Shown here: piece by piece, positions 44,600 to 53,774 of the stretch
How positions within the stretch are numbered: the stretch's first letter is position 1
Layout: each line of letters starts with the position of its first letter
Source of the DNA: Effrenium voratum
Taxonomy: Eukaryota > Sar > Dinophyceae > Suessiales > Symbiodiniaceae
Assembly: GCA_963377175.1 (NCBI GenBank)
Contig: CAUJNA010000577.1
Coordinates: 131,070 to 195,069, forward strand
DNA length: 64,000 nt
Direction: 5' to 3'
Position numbers and translations under genes: made by a program
Notes under the pieces: model-generated
What the model saw: only the letters and a program-made list of their open reading frames with translations
Told to the model about the DNA's origin: nothing
The model's database searches: none

Positions 44600-45403
44600 G
44601 CTTATACTACCCTATTAATTTTCGGATTTGGGTCCCCAAACCCTGCAAAACAGCCAAATTCTCCAACCAGCTGAACGTTTTTCCGATGTCACCGGTCTTT
44701 GTCACCACTCCGTTTTTGGTGCAAAAAGCGCTAAAAACGGCCAACTCCGAAAAGTGCGTTTTTTCGTGTCAGACGTCGAAAGTGGTGCCCGAGCCTCCAA
44801 GTTCGCTCGCTTTCTGCCGAAAACCGGCTCCACGCGTTTGCCGTGCTCCGAATTCCGTTTTCTGCCCCGAAAAGCCTGCGAATTCCAGCCCGCTGAACTC
44901 GTCGCCGCTTGTCACCGCTTTGTCACCGCTCGCTTTTTGGGTGCAAAAGTGCGCAAAACCGGGCCCAGTTCCCGAGCTCCTTCTCCGCAGGGTTTCTCGC
45001 GGCCCGACAGCCCGCCGAGGACCAGGCTCAATGTCCGACAGCCCGCCGAGGTGGTCCGTCAGCCCGCCGAGCTTGTCACCACTGATGTCACCGCTCCATC
45101 AGGCTCCGTTTTTTGGTGCAAAAAGCGCTCCAAACGGTCGAGTCCGAAGAGTCCGTTTTTCGTGTCGGACTGCAAGTGGGATGCCCGAGCCCCAAATTCG
45201 CAGGTTTTCGGTCGAAAGCGGGCTCCAGACGTCAGTTTTCCGCTTTCGGCCCGGAAAAGCGGCGAATTCCAGCCCGCCGAGCATGTCACCGCTTGTCACC
45301 ACTTCGTCACCGCTTGTCACCGCTTCGTCACCGCTCTCTTTGGGGCCGAAAAGTGCGCAATGGAAAAGCGAGTTTGCAACCTCGAAACTCCAAGGGTTTG
45401 CAA
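44600..45403 (+). repeat. rDNA external-transcribed-spacer-like segment with internal duplication
   Basis: It leads directly into the SSU rRNA 5' end, so by position it should be the 5' ETS or promoter-proximal spacer. Two related blocks, about 44715-44935 and 45115-45345, share GTGCAAAAAGCGCT, CGTGTC(A/G)GAC, AATTCCAGCCCGC and runs of CTTGTCACCGCTT. Frames through it are not protein-like. Confidence 0.6.
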
Positions 45404-45445
45404 AACCTGGTTGATCCTGCCAGTAGTCATATGCTTGTCTCAAAG
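45404..45445 (+). rRNA. First 42 nt of the SSU (18S) rRNA gene, truncated
   Basis: AACCTGGTTGATCCTGCCAG followed by TAGTCATATGCTTGTCTCAAAG is the universal start of eukaryotic SSU rRNA. It breaks off exactly after CAAAG (ATTAAGCC would follow) into unrelated sequence at 45446. A rearrangement fragment, not a functional rRNA gene. Confidence 0.95.
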
Positions 45446-45716
45446 CCGTTCCTAAAAAGGTCTCGGGCTCGATTCCTCCCGGGTCCGCCCCTGATCACCC
45501 TAAGAGTCATCTCCACCGAAGTCGGAAATCCGACCTCGCTCCACACCGAAGTCGGATTTCTGGCTCAAGCTTCCAGTTGCCTGGTGCGGGCCTGGTGCGG
45601 GCCTGGTGCGGGCCTGGCAATCCTGCGTTGGGCACAGGATTGCCGCCTCAATCCTGCGCCGGCAACAGGATTGCCCCAGCCATTCCTGCGCCACACACAG
45701 GATTGCCCTGATGCAC
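45446..45716. repeat. Left flank of GC-rich element A with palindromic repeats
   Basis: Contains GAAGTCGGAAATCCGACCTC-type palindromes (about 45518-45562), three GGCCTGGTGCG units and three hairpins of the form CAATCCTG-N9-CAGGATTG (about 45609-45705). The same repeat classes flank element B at 60295-61020. Confidence 0.8.
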
Positions 45717-46430
45717 TCAGCTCTGGCTTGGAGCCGTTCTTGCCCGAGCACAGCCTTGTGATGGAGCCTGCCCTGCTGTAGGCACGTCGTTTATGCTCAG
45801 AACAAAGGGCAGGCCGCTTGCGAAGAGCGCGTCTCGGAGCTCCGAGTGGAAGGCCAGGTCATGCTGCCATAGTAGTTCATGCTGCGGCCTGGGAAGATGT
45901 AAGGAGGATCGGCGTATACGGCCTGTCGGGGCGCCTGGCGGGGCAGAGCGCGTAGATAGCCCAGCGCGTCCTGACATCGCACGGTCACATTGCGCGGTGC
46001 CCGCTGCATACGCCGCACGCTGCTCAGCGCCAGCGGGCGCTGCTGTGCGAAGGCCCACTTTCCCGAGAAGCTGTTGCGCAGCAGGACGTATGAGCAGGCA
46101 GCCCGGCGCCCGGCGCGGCCTCTCTGAGTGCCCGGCAGGAGGCGACTGAAGTAGAAGCGCCTGTCTACTTTGCGCCCCGCCAGGCGCAGCAAGGAGCGCA
46201 GGAAGACCGGGTCTTGCCTCAAGTAGCAGCGGTGCAGGTTTGCGACGGGCTCGAAGGCGTCGACGCCGCGCACCTTCAGGGCCGGACGCCGGGTTACGAG
46301 GTAGTACTCCAGCTTTCCAGAGCCGAAGAAGGAGAGTGAAGCACGGCAACGTCCCCCAGCAGTCCACGTGTGGGGCCAACCACGATTTGCTTCCCATGTA
46401 CTTCAGCCGCATGCCAGCCTTTAGATTCAT
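45717..46430 (-). pseudogene. D12-class N6-adenine DNA methyltransferase (Dam-like)
   Basis: Would methylate adenine using SAM. It starts MNLKAGMRLKYMGSKSWLAP (KYMGSK is the motif X/I region), then in a second frame GVDAFEPVANLHRCYLRQDP, SFSGKWAFAQ and VYADPPYIF, the catalytic DPPY. Then back in the first frame AFHSELRDALFASGLPF and LSINDVP (the LSYNDxP position). Frameshifts lie near 46320 and 45880. Transcribed divergently from the ATPase. Present in element A only; in element B the corresponding start is lost. Confidence 0.8.
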
Positions 46431-46487
46431 CCCGCTCTCACTGCCCGGCTTCCCAGCGTCAAATTTGGGAAGTAAGGCAAAGGACAT
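46431..46487. promoter_or_regulatory. Divergent intergenic region of Dam-like gene and ATPase
   Basis: 57 bp between the two start codons. GGCTTCCC(A/G)GC.TCAAATTTGG.AAGTAA.GCAAAGGA is conserved upstream of the ATPase of element B (60161-60200), which suggests a promoter, but no TATA-type box can be singled out. Confidence 0.45.
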
Positions 46488-47306
46488 ATGGGGAAGATCA
46501 AGCTGTTTCCTACGGCCGAGTATGGCAGCAAACAGCCCTCGGACCCCGTGGTGCCCCAGGTGCCATGTACAGGTATCTTCCTCGGCCCCAGCAAGTCCGG
46601 CAAAACCGTGGCGCTGATCAGCATGATTCTGGAGCAATACCGCGGAGTATTCGAGAAAATCTATATCTTCAGTCCGTCCATCAATATCGACGACGGCTGG
46701 ATCCCCGTCAAGAAGTACATAGAGGAGGACCTGGGCGTTAATACCGAGCGGGAACAGGCCTACTACGACGAGTGGGACGAGGCAGCGCTGCGGGGCATCA
46801 TCCAGAGGCAGCGCAAGATCACCGAGACATCCAAGAAGTTGGAGATGAAGAAGCTGTATCAGGTGCTGATAATCTGCGACGACTTCGCAGATAGCCCGCA
46901 GCTCCACAAACCTCACGGCGCCCTGGATACGCTCTTCATCCGCGGTCGGCACCTCCAAATCAGCACCTGGGTCAGCTCACAGAAGCTGAGGCTCATCAGC
47001 GCGGCAGTGCGGGTGAACATGCAATTTCTCTGCTGCTGGAGGCTGCGCAACCAGCACGAGCTGGAGGCCGTCATCGAAGAGCTCAGCGCCCTGCTGCCGA
47101 AGGACAAGCTGCACAGGATCTACGAGCAGGCGACTCGGGACCCCTACAGCGTCCTCTTCGTGTACTACCTCAAGCCAAAGAATGAGATGTTCTACTTGCG
47201 CTTCGAAGAGCGTTTCGCTCTGGAGAAAGAAGCCGATGGGAGCGGCGCTCAGCTTCCTGGGTCAGAAGCTGTTCGCGAGTTCCACACTGATCAGCGCACG
47301 GTTTGA
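46488..47306 (+). CDS. A32-like genome-packaging ATPase, element A (intact)
   Basis: 272 codons, uninterrupted. Walker A GIFLGPSKSGKTVALIS (residues about 29-45), Walker B YQVLIICDDFADS (about 124-136) and sensor-like GRHLQISTWVSSQKLRL follow the FtsK/HerA packaging-ATPase order. It begins MGKIKLFPTAEYG, conserved with copy B. The last 24 codons overlap a second frame beginning at ATG 47236. The product would power DNA packaging into the capsid. It is the best-preserved viral gene in the window and the reference for copies at 24845, 59353 and 63768. Confidence 0.92.
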   Translation: MGKIKLFPTAEYGSKQPSDPVVPQVPCTGIFLGPSKSGKTVALISMILEQYRGVFEKIYIFSPSINIDDGWIPVKKYIEEDLGVNTEREQAYYDEWDEAALRGIIQRQRKITETSKKLEMKKLYQVLIICDDFADSPQLHKPHGALDTLFIRGRHLQISTWVSSQKLRLISAAVRVNMQFLCCWRLRNQHELEAVIEELSALLPKDKLHRIYEQATRDPYSVLFVYYLKPKNEMFYLRFEERFALEKEADGSGAQLPGSEAVREFHTDQRTV

Positions 47307-47403
47307 AAATATCTCCTGCGCCTCAGGCGCTCAGTGCTGCACCTCCGTTGCAGCCATCCAGTCGCCCATCGTCCGACGGACTGGTGGCTTCCTTAGAAAA
47401 GGC
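47236..47403 (+). CDS. Overlapping small ORF, MGAALS N-myristoylation signature (element A)
   Basis: ATG inside the ATPase 3' end in a different frame: MGAALSFLGQKLFASSTLIS. This start is identical over 19 residues to the element B copy (59423-59271), and the differences there fall at third positions of this frame while changing the ATPase. That points to coding constraint. In A the frame runs directly into the IYVDSR protein because of one extra base, whereas in B it ends in a TGA overlapping the next ATG (ATGA). After residue 26 the two copies diverge. Confidence 0.6.
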
Positions 47404-48159
47404 ATGACGACTATCTACGTGGACAGCCGCAAGAGGGTAGCCGGCTCGGACAGCGACTTTGAGGTAGACCTGGGAGAGTCTCTGCACCTGCAGAGCGACG
47501 CCAGGCTGGCCGTCTACAAGATCAGAATCGCCGACAGCTTCCTCTCGACAGACCGGGGCCGCTACCTCTACTGGGTGGACGCCGCGCTCGGCACGCTGAA
47601 TTGGGCGCTGCTGCCCGAGGGCGCCTACACGGGCTCCCGGCAGGCCGCCTGGATCAGCTCCAACTTCGCTACTGCTACCTACAGCGAGACCACGAACAGC
47701 CTCAGCGTAGCCTACGACGGCAACCGCCTCATTCTGAACGATCTGGAGCTGCAGCAGCAGTTCCCAGACGCTGTGGACTACTCCACCTCACCGGACGCCT
47801 CTCCGAGCAAGCCCTTCAGCATCGACCACATGCTAGGCCCCAGCTTCGTCTCCGGCGGGCAGCAGGTCTTCGAGTTCGTACGCATGAATTGCTACAACGA
47901 GGTCTACCTGCGCTGCCCCCAGCTGGCCAACGCCAGCCGCGTGCTGGGCAATCTGGGGGACGACATCCTGTCCAAGATAACGCTGAAGAGTGGCGTGGGC
48001 ACCATCGTGGAGACCGGCTCCGATGACGGGCACTTCATGGCCGTTAGGGGCCCCATCACCCTGAGACACCTGCGCTTCCGGCTGACAGACCTGGAAGGCC
48101 AAGTCGTCCGACTGCGGGGCTCGTCGTTGTCCTTCGTGCTGTTTTTGGATCTCGTCTAA
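47404..48159 (+). CDS. IYVDSR structural protein, putative minor capsid/penton (element A)
   Basis: 251 aa, intact. The N-terminus MTTIYVDSRKRVAGSDSDFE is of the type (IYVDSRxRxxGxxSxF) found on structural proteins of Polinton-like viruses and virophages. The body is beta-rich (NSLSVAYDGNRLILNDLEL, GVGTIVETGSDDGHFMAVRG) and ends LSFVLFLDLV. Conserved in pieces in element B (N-part 59274-59140, C-part 54248-53775). Position between ATPase and MCP supports a virion role. The penton assignment is inference. Confidence 0.6.
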   Translation: MTTIYVDSRKRVAGSDSDFEVDLGESLHLQSDARLAVYKIRIADSFLSTDRGRYLYWVDAALGTLNWALLPEGAYTGSRQAAWISSNFATATYSETTNSLSVAYDGNRLILNDLELQQQFPDAVDYSTSPDASPSKPFSIDHMLGPSFVSGGQQVFEFVRMNCYNEVYLRCPQLANASRVLGNLGDDILSKITLKSGVGTIVETGSDDGHFMAVRGPITLRHLRFRLTDLEGQVVRLRGSSLSFVLFLDLV

Positions 48160-48203
48160 TTCCCCGAAGGTCTTTAAAAAAAATATCTTCTATTAAAAAA
48201 CCG

Positions 48204-48848
48204 ATGAAGCAAGCGCAACCGGCGCCAAGGCCTAGAGGCAGACCTCCGGGTAGTAAAAACAAGCCGAAGCCGCCCGAGCTGCCCCTGCCGAAGAGCAAAA
48301 AAATGATCGACGACCTGGCGAGGAGAGAAAAAATGATCGACGACCTGCCCACGGAGCCGGCGTATGACTCCCCCGTCCGTCCCAAGAGGGTGAGATTTCC
48401 CACAAAGCCCAAGACGGCTCCCAAGGCTGCACCCAAGGCAGCACCCGTGGCCAAGGCAGCACCCGTGGCCAAGGCAGCACCCAAGGCAGCGCCCAAGGCA
48501 GCGCCCAAGGCAGCACCCAAGGCTGCACCCAAGGCTGCGCCCAAGGCAGCACCCACGGCAGCACCCAAGGCTGCGCCCAAGGCAGTTGCCGCGCCAGCTC
48601 CTAAGCCCAAGGCAGCGCCCAAGCCCAAGGCAGCGCCCAAGGCAGCGCCCAAGGCTGAGCCACTGCTAGAGCCACAGTGAGAGGCCGGGGTACAGCCCAA
48701 GCCCGAGGTACAGCCCGAGCCCGAGGTACACAGAGAGGTACGACCCGAGCCCGTAGAAGCGCCTCGGCCGAGCGAGCGCGCCATGCGCATGCTGGAGAGG
48801 CAGTCGGCGTACGACCGGCTGACGGCGGGAGCTAGCGTCCTAGTGTAA
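48204..48848 (+). pseudogene. AT-hook protein with Ala-Pro-Lys repeats (element A)
   Basis: Starts MKQAQPAPRPRGRPPGSKNK: RGRPPGSK is a canonical AT-hook for minor-groove binding. Then about 25 APKA(A)-type repeats resembling histone H1 tails. A TGA at 48678 (frameshift) interrupts. The second frame gives PEVQPEPEVHREVRPEPVE and ends MLERQSAYDRLTAGASVLV-stop, the same end as the element B copy. Probably condenses viral DNA. The repeat tract is prone to slippage. Confidence 0.75.
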
Positions 48849-48853
48849 AAACC

Positions 48854-49144
48854 ATGATGTCCCCTGAACCCCGCAACGAGCCGCAGATGCTCCGGTGGTT
48901 TCGAAAGACGTATCCGAGCTACGACCTGCAGCCGCTGCTGCTGAAGCGCCAGCGAGAGCTGGAGGAGGCGCGGGCCTTCAACAACTGGCTTAGCGACCGC
49001 CGGCTAGCCCAGGAGGGGCAGCGGCACCTGGACGACGTGAGCCGGCTGACGGAGGCCGTGCACCGCCAGGTACCCCAGCTGCGCTACGCGCGCGCCAAGC
49101 GCAGGGGCGTGGAACGCGCAGCGGGCGAAGTTGCCGCGCAGTAA
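48854..49144 (+). CDS. 96-aa conserved viral protein (element A)
   Basis: Intact: MMSPEPRNEPQMLRWFRKTY, then a long charged helix (LLLKRQRELEEARAFNNWLS, LDDVSRLTEAVHRQVPQLRY). About 85 percent identical by eye to the copy at 53373-53083. Starts 5 nt after the AT-hook gene stop in both elements, so the two are likely co-transcribed. Family unknown; possibly a coiled-coil scaffold or DNA-binding protein. Confidence 0.75.
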   Translation: MMSPEPRNEPQMLRWFRKTYPSYDLQPLLLKRQRELEEARAFNNWLSDRRLAQEGQRHLDDVSRLTEAVHRQVPQLRYARAKRRGVERAAGEVAAQ

Positions 49145-49155
49145 CCCATAAAGAG

Positions 49156-50321
49156 ATGAAGACGCTTCGGTCCCACGGCTTCAATCAGCGCCCACGCTTC
49201 GAGCAGGTTGTGGGCTACCTGGAGCGGAACGAGCCGCTGCCCCTGGACCAGCCGGACCGCAACACGTTGACGATTTCGTGCAGTCCAGCGAGGACCCCAA
49301 CCCGCAGCCTCTGCAGCACACGCCGCTGAGGGCGATTCCAGAGGAAGGCTTCCGCACTCCCGCTGAGGCCACGGACGAGGACTTGGCCCGGGTGCGCCAA
49401 GGCGGAGGAAACCGCTTCGGCGAGGACGACCTGGCAGGAGACCCAGAGGCCGACGCGCTGACGAACAACGGACAGGGCCCGCCCTCAATAACGGGCCGTC
49501 TGCGCAGCGCTGCCGATGGGGCGCAGGCTGCAGCGGACCTGGCGGGCGCAGGAGCAGCAGGACTCGCGGCGGTGCAGGCCTTCCGCTCCCAGCTCCCCCA
49601 GGACGCTGCTGAGTACGTGCGCATGAATGTATTGCCCCGCCCAGGGCCGCAGCCGCAGCCGCCGCCGCAGATCATAGGCCGACCCGACGACGTAGAGCGC
49701 CTCCTGGACGAGGCGGGCCAGCGCGCGCAGGAGGTGGAGCGCGGCGCAGCGCAGGCCATAGAGGAGACGGCAGCTGTGGCCGCAGAGGAGGGAGAGGTTG
49801 CCGTAGCCGCAGAGGGCGTGGGCGGAGCCTTCGGGTACTTGGGGGGCCTGGCAGAAGGAGCAGCGGCCCTCGCACCCACGGCGGGCGAGGTTGCTGGAGC
49901 GATGGCTGCCACGGCGGGAGTCGGCGCAGCGGCCACGGCAGGGTTGGCTGTGGGACTCGCAGGCGGCGCAGCCTACGGCCTGGCCGCGGCACGGGCTGGG
50001 TGCTGGAGAACACGCTCTTCCGGCCTCAGCAGGGCAGCGAGGACGCGGCCGTGCAGGACGTCCGGTCCGCCAACAACATGAACGACGCCACTCAGCCCCA
50101 GCACTTCACGCTGCGCTCCGGCAGCAGCACTTCAGGCAGCCCCGCAAGCAGCCGCGCCTCCTCCCACCAGACGCAGGCCAATCACACGCCGCGCCCCTGT
50201 GACTCTGCCTCAGTCCCAGCCGAACTCCCGGGCAAGCTCCCGCAGCTCAGGGCAGTCACGCCAGAGCCGCCTGCCTCCGCCGAGCTACGACCAGCTGGCC
50301 CGAGACATCGAGGCGGCCTAG
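49156..50321 (+). pseudogene. Gly/Ala-rich structural protein (element A)
   Basis: Starts MKTLRSHGFNQRPRFEQVVG and continues VQSSEDPNPQPLQHTPLRAI after a small deletion/frameshift at about 49265. A central Gly/Ala-rich hydrophobic stretch (AFGYLGGLAEGAAALAPTAG, residues about 210-260) could be membrane-active. After a shift near 50000: WVLENTLFRPQQGSEDAAVQ and a Ser/Gln-rich tail ending QLARDIEAA-stop. About 385 residues. Element B has it in two pieces (53078-52427 and 57224-57796). By position a virion protein; family not recognised. Confidence 0.65.
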
Positions 50322-50374
50322 ACTCTCCTTCGCCGTACGAGCGAAAATGAGTGTTGCGCTACATGTAAAGAAGC

Positions 50375-50660
50375 ATGGAGGTAGTCACAGCCGGAGCACA
50401 GGATGAGTTGATGCAGAGCCTGGGCTACAAGCTGAAAACCAGCAACACCAACTACGTGACCGCACGGCACGACGCGCAGTATTTCCCCAGCTCGCTGAGC
50501 TCCTTCTCCCCCGCCACCTCGAGGGTCTGCAGCAATTTCCTCTGACAGCGGCACCTCGTTCAATCCCCCCCCCCCCCCCCCCCCCCCACCCCGAGTCGTC
50601 AAGACGCCTTCAGAGTCAAGAAACACGGACGCCACCAACCGCTGGCGGCCGGCACACTCC
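50375..50660 (+). pseudogene. Major capsid protein, N-terminal fragment (element A)
   Basis: MEVVTAGAQDELMQSLGYKL and RHDAQYFPSSLSSFSP are nearly identical to element B at 58144. It is frameshifted at about 50530, carries a run of 23 Cs at 50565-50587 where B has ATCGACCCCGAG, continues in a damaged frame (PES...RNTDATN) and stops at about 50660, where polymerase sequence begins. No capsid could be made. Confidence 0.8.
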
Positions 50661-50689
50661 GAACACAGCTGTTTCTTTCATGAGGATCG

Positions 50690-52430
50690 GTCTTGCAAAG
50701 GGCAGCGCTGCGACGGACATTAAACTTTTACTTTACGGCCGCACCGTCCAAATGCCTGCAGCTCGCGGACGAGACCTACTTCCTCGACCCCGAGGGGCAC
50801 TGGGTGGTCAGCACCCAGAGCACGCACTACAGGAACTCCAGGACCGAGGTGGAGACGCTCCTGCGCCAGCGCATGAGGGGCCTGTGGAGCGTGAGCTTCC
50901 AGCTGCCCTGCGAGGAGGACGTGCTGCCGAGCGCCTTCGAGGACAAGCCGCTCTGCGTGCCCCGGCAGCTGGCCGAGCTGCTGCAGCTGAGCGTGGAGGA
51001 GGTGTGCGCGGACTTCGACGCCATGCTGCGCCACGACTGGAGGCGCCTCGGCATCTCCGCCGAGGAGGTGCGAGAGTTCTGCGTGTGGCGCAACGCCCCC
51101 ATGCGCGTGCTGAGCTCGCAGGGCGACCTCGTGGACAGCTACGACCCGGCGCTGAAGGAGCACCGCACCGTGTGCTTCTTGGCCTTCGACGGGCACTGCT
51201 ACATGTACAGGGCCGTGAAGCGGGTGCTGGAGAGGCAGGCGCGCGTGCTCTACGGGGCGAGGCGAGGCAGACCCGCCGCCCATCCAAGAGTGGAGGCGCT
51301 TCGACGCCGCGGACGTGCAGCCGGGGCTGTTCTGGTGCGAGGACCTGCGGGAGGCGCGGCGCCAGCTCATGGCCGCCGGCGAGAGCCCCAAGGTGGCCAT
51401 CAGCAGCCCGGCGCAGTACTGCGGGCTGAGGCTGAGGCGGGGCACCAGGATCCGAGAGCTGCCGGAGGAGCACGAGGTGCTGCGGAGGTGGTGCGAGGCG
51501 CTCAACCAGGAGTACAGGGGCCAGCGCCTGGCCGGCTTGGCGCACGAGATTTTTTTGAAGCTGCTGAAGGCGAAGCGGGAGGTGCCCGGCGCGGCGGAGA
51601 GGCAGAAGACCCTGGCCGCGCAGGACGGCAAGTGCGCGCTGTGCGGCTGCGGGCTGACGGCAGGCACCTGCGAGCTGGACCACGTGGTGCCGGTGAGACA
51701 GGCCTTTGCGGGCAGCGTGCAAACTTTGCAGGCGCTGTGCGGCGACTGCCACAGCGAGAAGACGCTGAGGGAGAGCGCGCAGCCCACCAGCCTGGAGAGC
51801 CGCGTGGCCCCCGGCGTCATGGAGTACGTCCGGAGCCCCAAGCTGCCTCCTCTGGTTTTTGAGGCGCAGGCGTGCGCAAAGGACAGCACGTACGTCGGCG
51901 TGGACGTGGTGCGCTGCAGGCGCAACGGGCTGGCCAACGCCCCCTTCCCCCTGCCCATCCTGTGCCCGGCGGACGGCGTTGAGCCCGTGGACGGCGCGCT
52001 GCCGGACCTGGGCTTTGTGGAGGGCTGCTGCGACGCGAGGCAGTCCTGCCTGAACCTGTTGCCGTACGTGGGGCCCGGCTGGTACCCGAAGGTTTCGCTG
52101 GCCGCGATGCTGGACCTGGGCGTCTGCCGCTGGGACCACATCGTGTTGGGCATCTCCGCGCGGAGCCACGTGGACGCGGCGACGCTGCGGCGCGCGCTGG
52201 AGCGCATGGACGCCGCGTGGCCCGAAAACGAGGAGCACGTGGCCAAGCTCAGCGTGAACGCGATGATAGGCCTGTGGGCGCGCAGCACGGAGGTGGTCTA
52301 CAGCGTGCGCAGCAGCAGCAGCGAGCTGGACGGCGCGGGCGCGGACTTCTCTCAGGCCTTCGCCTACGAGGGGGGCATGGTGTGGGACTACGTCTACGCC
52401 CGGAGGCTGCTGAGCAACGGCACTAAGGCC
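50690..52430 (+). pseudogene. B-family DNA polymerase with embedded HNH motif
   Basis: Viral replicative polymerase. N-terminal part CVPRQLAELLQLSVEEVCAD and FLAFDGHCYMYRAVKRVL. A one-base shift at about 51260 leads to PPIQEWRRFDAADVQPGLFW and FLKLLKAKREV. Then comes an HNH nuclease-like motif, CALCG...CELDHVVPVRQAF...LCGDCHSEKT (51634-51770), and GWYPKVSLAAMLDLGVCRWD. HVAKLSVNAMIGLW is the motif B (KxxxNxxYG-like) region. It ends LLSNGTK at 52427. There is no ATG; the start was lost at the junction with MCP. The DTDS motif C is not in this piece. A helicase continues it at 57226-55890 if the intervening segment is inverted. I recall polymerase-HNH-helicase proteins as common in dinoflagellate data. 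Confidence 0.75.
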
Positions 52431-53078
52431 TGCGCGCCGCGCTCCACATCCTGCGCCGCGCTGCCCCGCCTCGTCCAGGAGGGCGCTTCCCGTCACTGGG
52501 CCGGCCTATGTATCTGCGGAGGCAGGCTGCGCCGGGCCGGACGGGGCAACACATTTAGGCGCACGTTTACTCAGCTGCGTCCTGGGGAAGCTGGAGCGCG
52601 GAAGGCCTGCGACGAGCGGCGGCCCCGCGGCACTGCGAATTTCGAGGTCCGCTGCCGCCCTGAGCGCCGTATGCCGTGCCCGCGCAGACGGTTACATGAT
52701 GGAGGGACGGCCCCTGACCAGTTGATCGGCACAGCGCGACGGCCTCGGGGTCTCCCGCCAGGTCGTCCTCAAACACCAAGGGTTTCCGCAGTTACCAGTG
52801 GTTTTTACATCCGCGCCATGCGCCGGGCCCTCGTCCGTGGCCTCTGCGGGAGTGCGGAAGCCTTCCTCGGGAATTGCCTGCAGGGGCGTGTGCTGAAGGG
52901 GCCGGGGGTTGGGGTCCTCGCTGGACTGCACAAAATCGTCCAGGTAGAAGTGGCTTGTGATGAACGAGGTGGCCTTGCGGTCCGGCTGGTCCAGCAGCGG
53001 CTCGTTCCGCTCCAGGTAGCCCACCACCTGCTCAAAGCGCGGGCGCTGGTTGATGCCGTGCGCCCGAAGCGTCTTCAT
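52427..53078 (-). pseudogene. Gly/Ala-rich structural protein, N-terminal part (element B)
   Basis: MKTLRAHGINQRPRFEQVVG and YLDDFVQSSEDPNPRPLQHT match element A at 49156. Later pieces DDLAGDPEA, QLPQDAAE and LLDEAGQR appear in changing frames. Homology ends at GGCC (52430-52427), where the polymerase ends on the other strand. The missing C-terminal half is at 57224-57796. Confidence 0.75.
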
Positions 53079-53082
53079 CTCT

Positions 53083-53373
53083 TTACCGTTGCGCAACTTC
53101 GTCCGCCGCCCGTTCCACTCCCCGGCGCTCGGCCCGCGCGTAGCGCAGCTGGGGGACCTGGCGGTGCACGGCCTCCGTCAGCCGGCTCACGTCGTCCAGG
53201 TGCCGCTGCCCCTCCTGCGCCTGCCTGCGCTCGCCCAGCCAGTTGTTGAAGGCCCGCGCCTCCTCCAGTTCTCGGTAGCGCTTCAGCAGCAGCGGCTGCA
53301 AGTTGTATCTGGGGTACGTCTTGCGGAACCACCGGAGCATCCGCGGCTCGTTGCGGGGCTCTATGGACATCAT
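53083..53373 (-). CDS. 96-aa conserved viral protein (element B)
   Basis: Intact. MMSIEPRNEPRMLRWFRKTY ... EEARAFNNWLGERRQAQEGQ ... GVERAADEVAQR. Same length and helix pattern as 48854-49144. Start chosen at the first Met of MMS to match element A; an upstream Met at 53391 would overlap the AT-hook gene. Confidence 0.75.
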   Translation of the reverse strand: MMSIEPRNEPRMLRWFRKTYPRYNLQPLLLKRYRELEEARAFNNWLGERRQAQEGQRHLDDVSRLTEAVHRQVPQLRYARAERRGVERAADEVAQR

Positions 53374-53377
53374 GCTT

Positions 53378-53770
53378 TTATACCAGTACACTTGCGCCCG
53401 TGGTCAGCCGGTCATAAGCAGACTGCCTCTCCAGCATGCGCAGGGCGCGCTGCTGCTCTCTTGTGAGCTGAGGCGCCTCCGGTGGAGCCTCAGCCGGTGG
53501 TGCCTCCGCCGGTGCCTCTACCGGTGCCTCTGCCGGTGCCGTCTCAAGTGGAGGCTTTGGCTTGCGCTTTGGAGCAGCCGGCTCAGTAGGCACGTCCTGC
53601 TTCGGTTTGTTTTTGCTGCCAGGGGGCCTGCCCCGCCGTTTCGGTTCAGCCGGCGCAGCGTGTGGCGCAGTGTGTGGCGCAGTGTGTGGCGTAGCGTGTG
53701 GCGCAGCGTGCGGTGCCTCCGGCGCAGCGTGTACCTCTTGCGCCTCCGCCTCGTGTTCGGTTGGCTCCAT
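53378..53770 (-). CDS. AT-hook protein (element B, intact)
   Basis: 130 aa. MEPTEHEAEAQEV, then Ala-Pro-His repeats (APHAAPHATPHTA), then the AT-hook KRRGRPPGSKNKPKQD, a Pro/Ala/Glu tract and the shared end RMLERQSAYDRLTTGASVLV. The order of repeat and hook differs from element A, where the hook is N-terminal. Probably a DNA-condensing virion protein. Unlike copy A this frame is intact. Confidence 0.75.
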   Translation of the reverse strand: MEPTEHEAEAQEVHAAPEAPHAAPHATPHTAPHTAPHAAPAEPKRRGRPPGSKNKPKQDVPTEPAAPKRKPKPPLETAPAEAPVEAPAEAPPAEAPPEAPQLTREQQRALRMLERQSAYDRLTTGASVLV

Positions 53771-53774
53771 TTAA

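Noticed and set aside
45717..46958. 413-codon minus-strand ORF as a single protein
   Set aside because: Its 5' half is antisense to the intact ATPase; only the part from 46430 downstream resembles the Dam-like enzyme, and that part needs a frame change.
50720..52496. Minus-strand ORFs of 522 and 562 codons
   Set aside because: GC-rich shadows of the polymerase frame; they lack motifs, whereas the plus strand has polymerase and HNH motifs.
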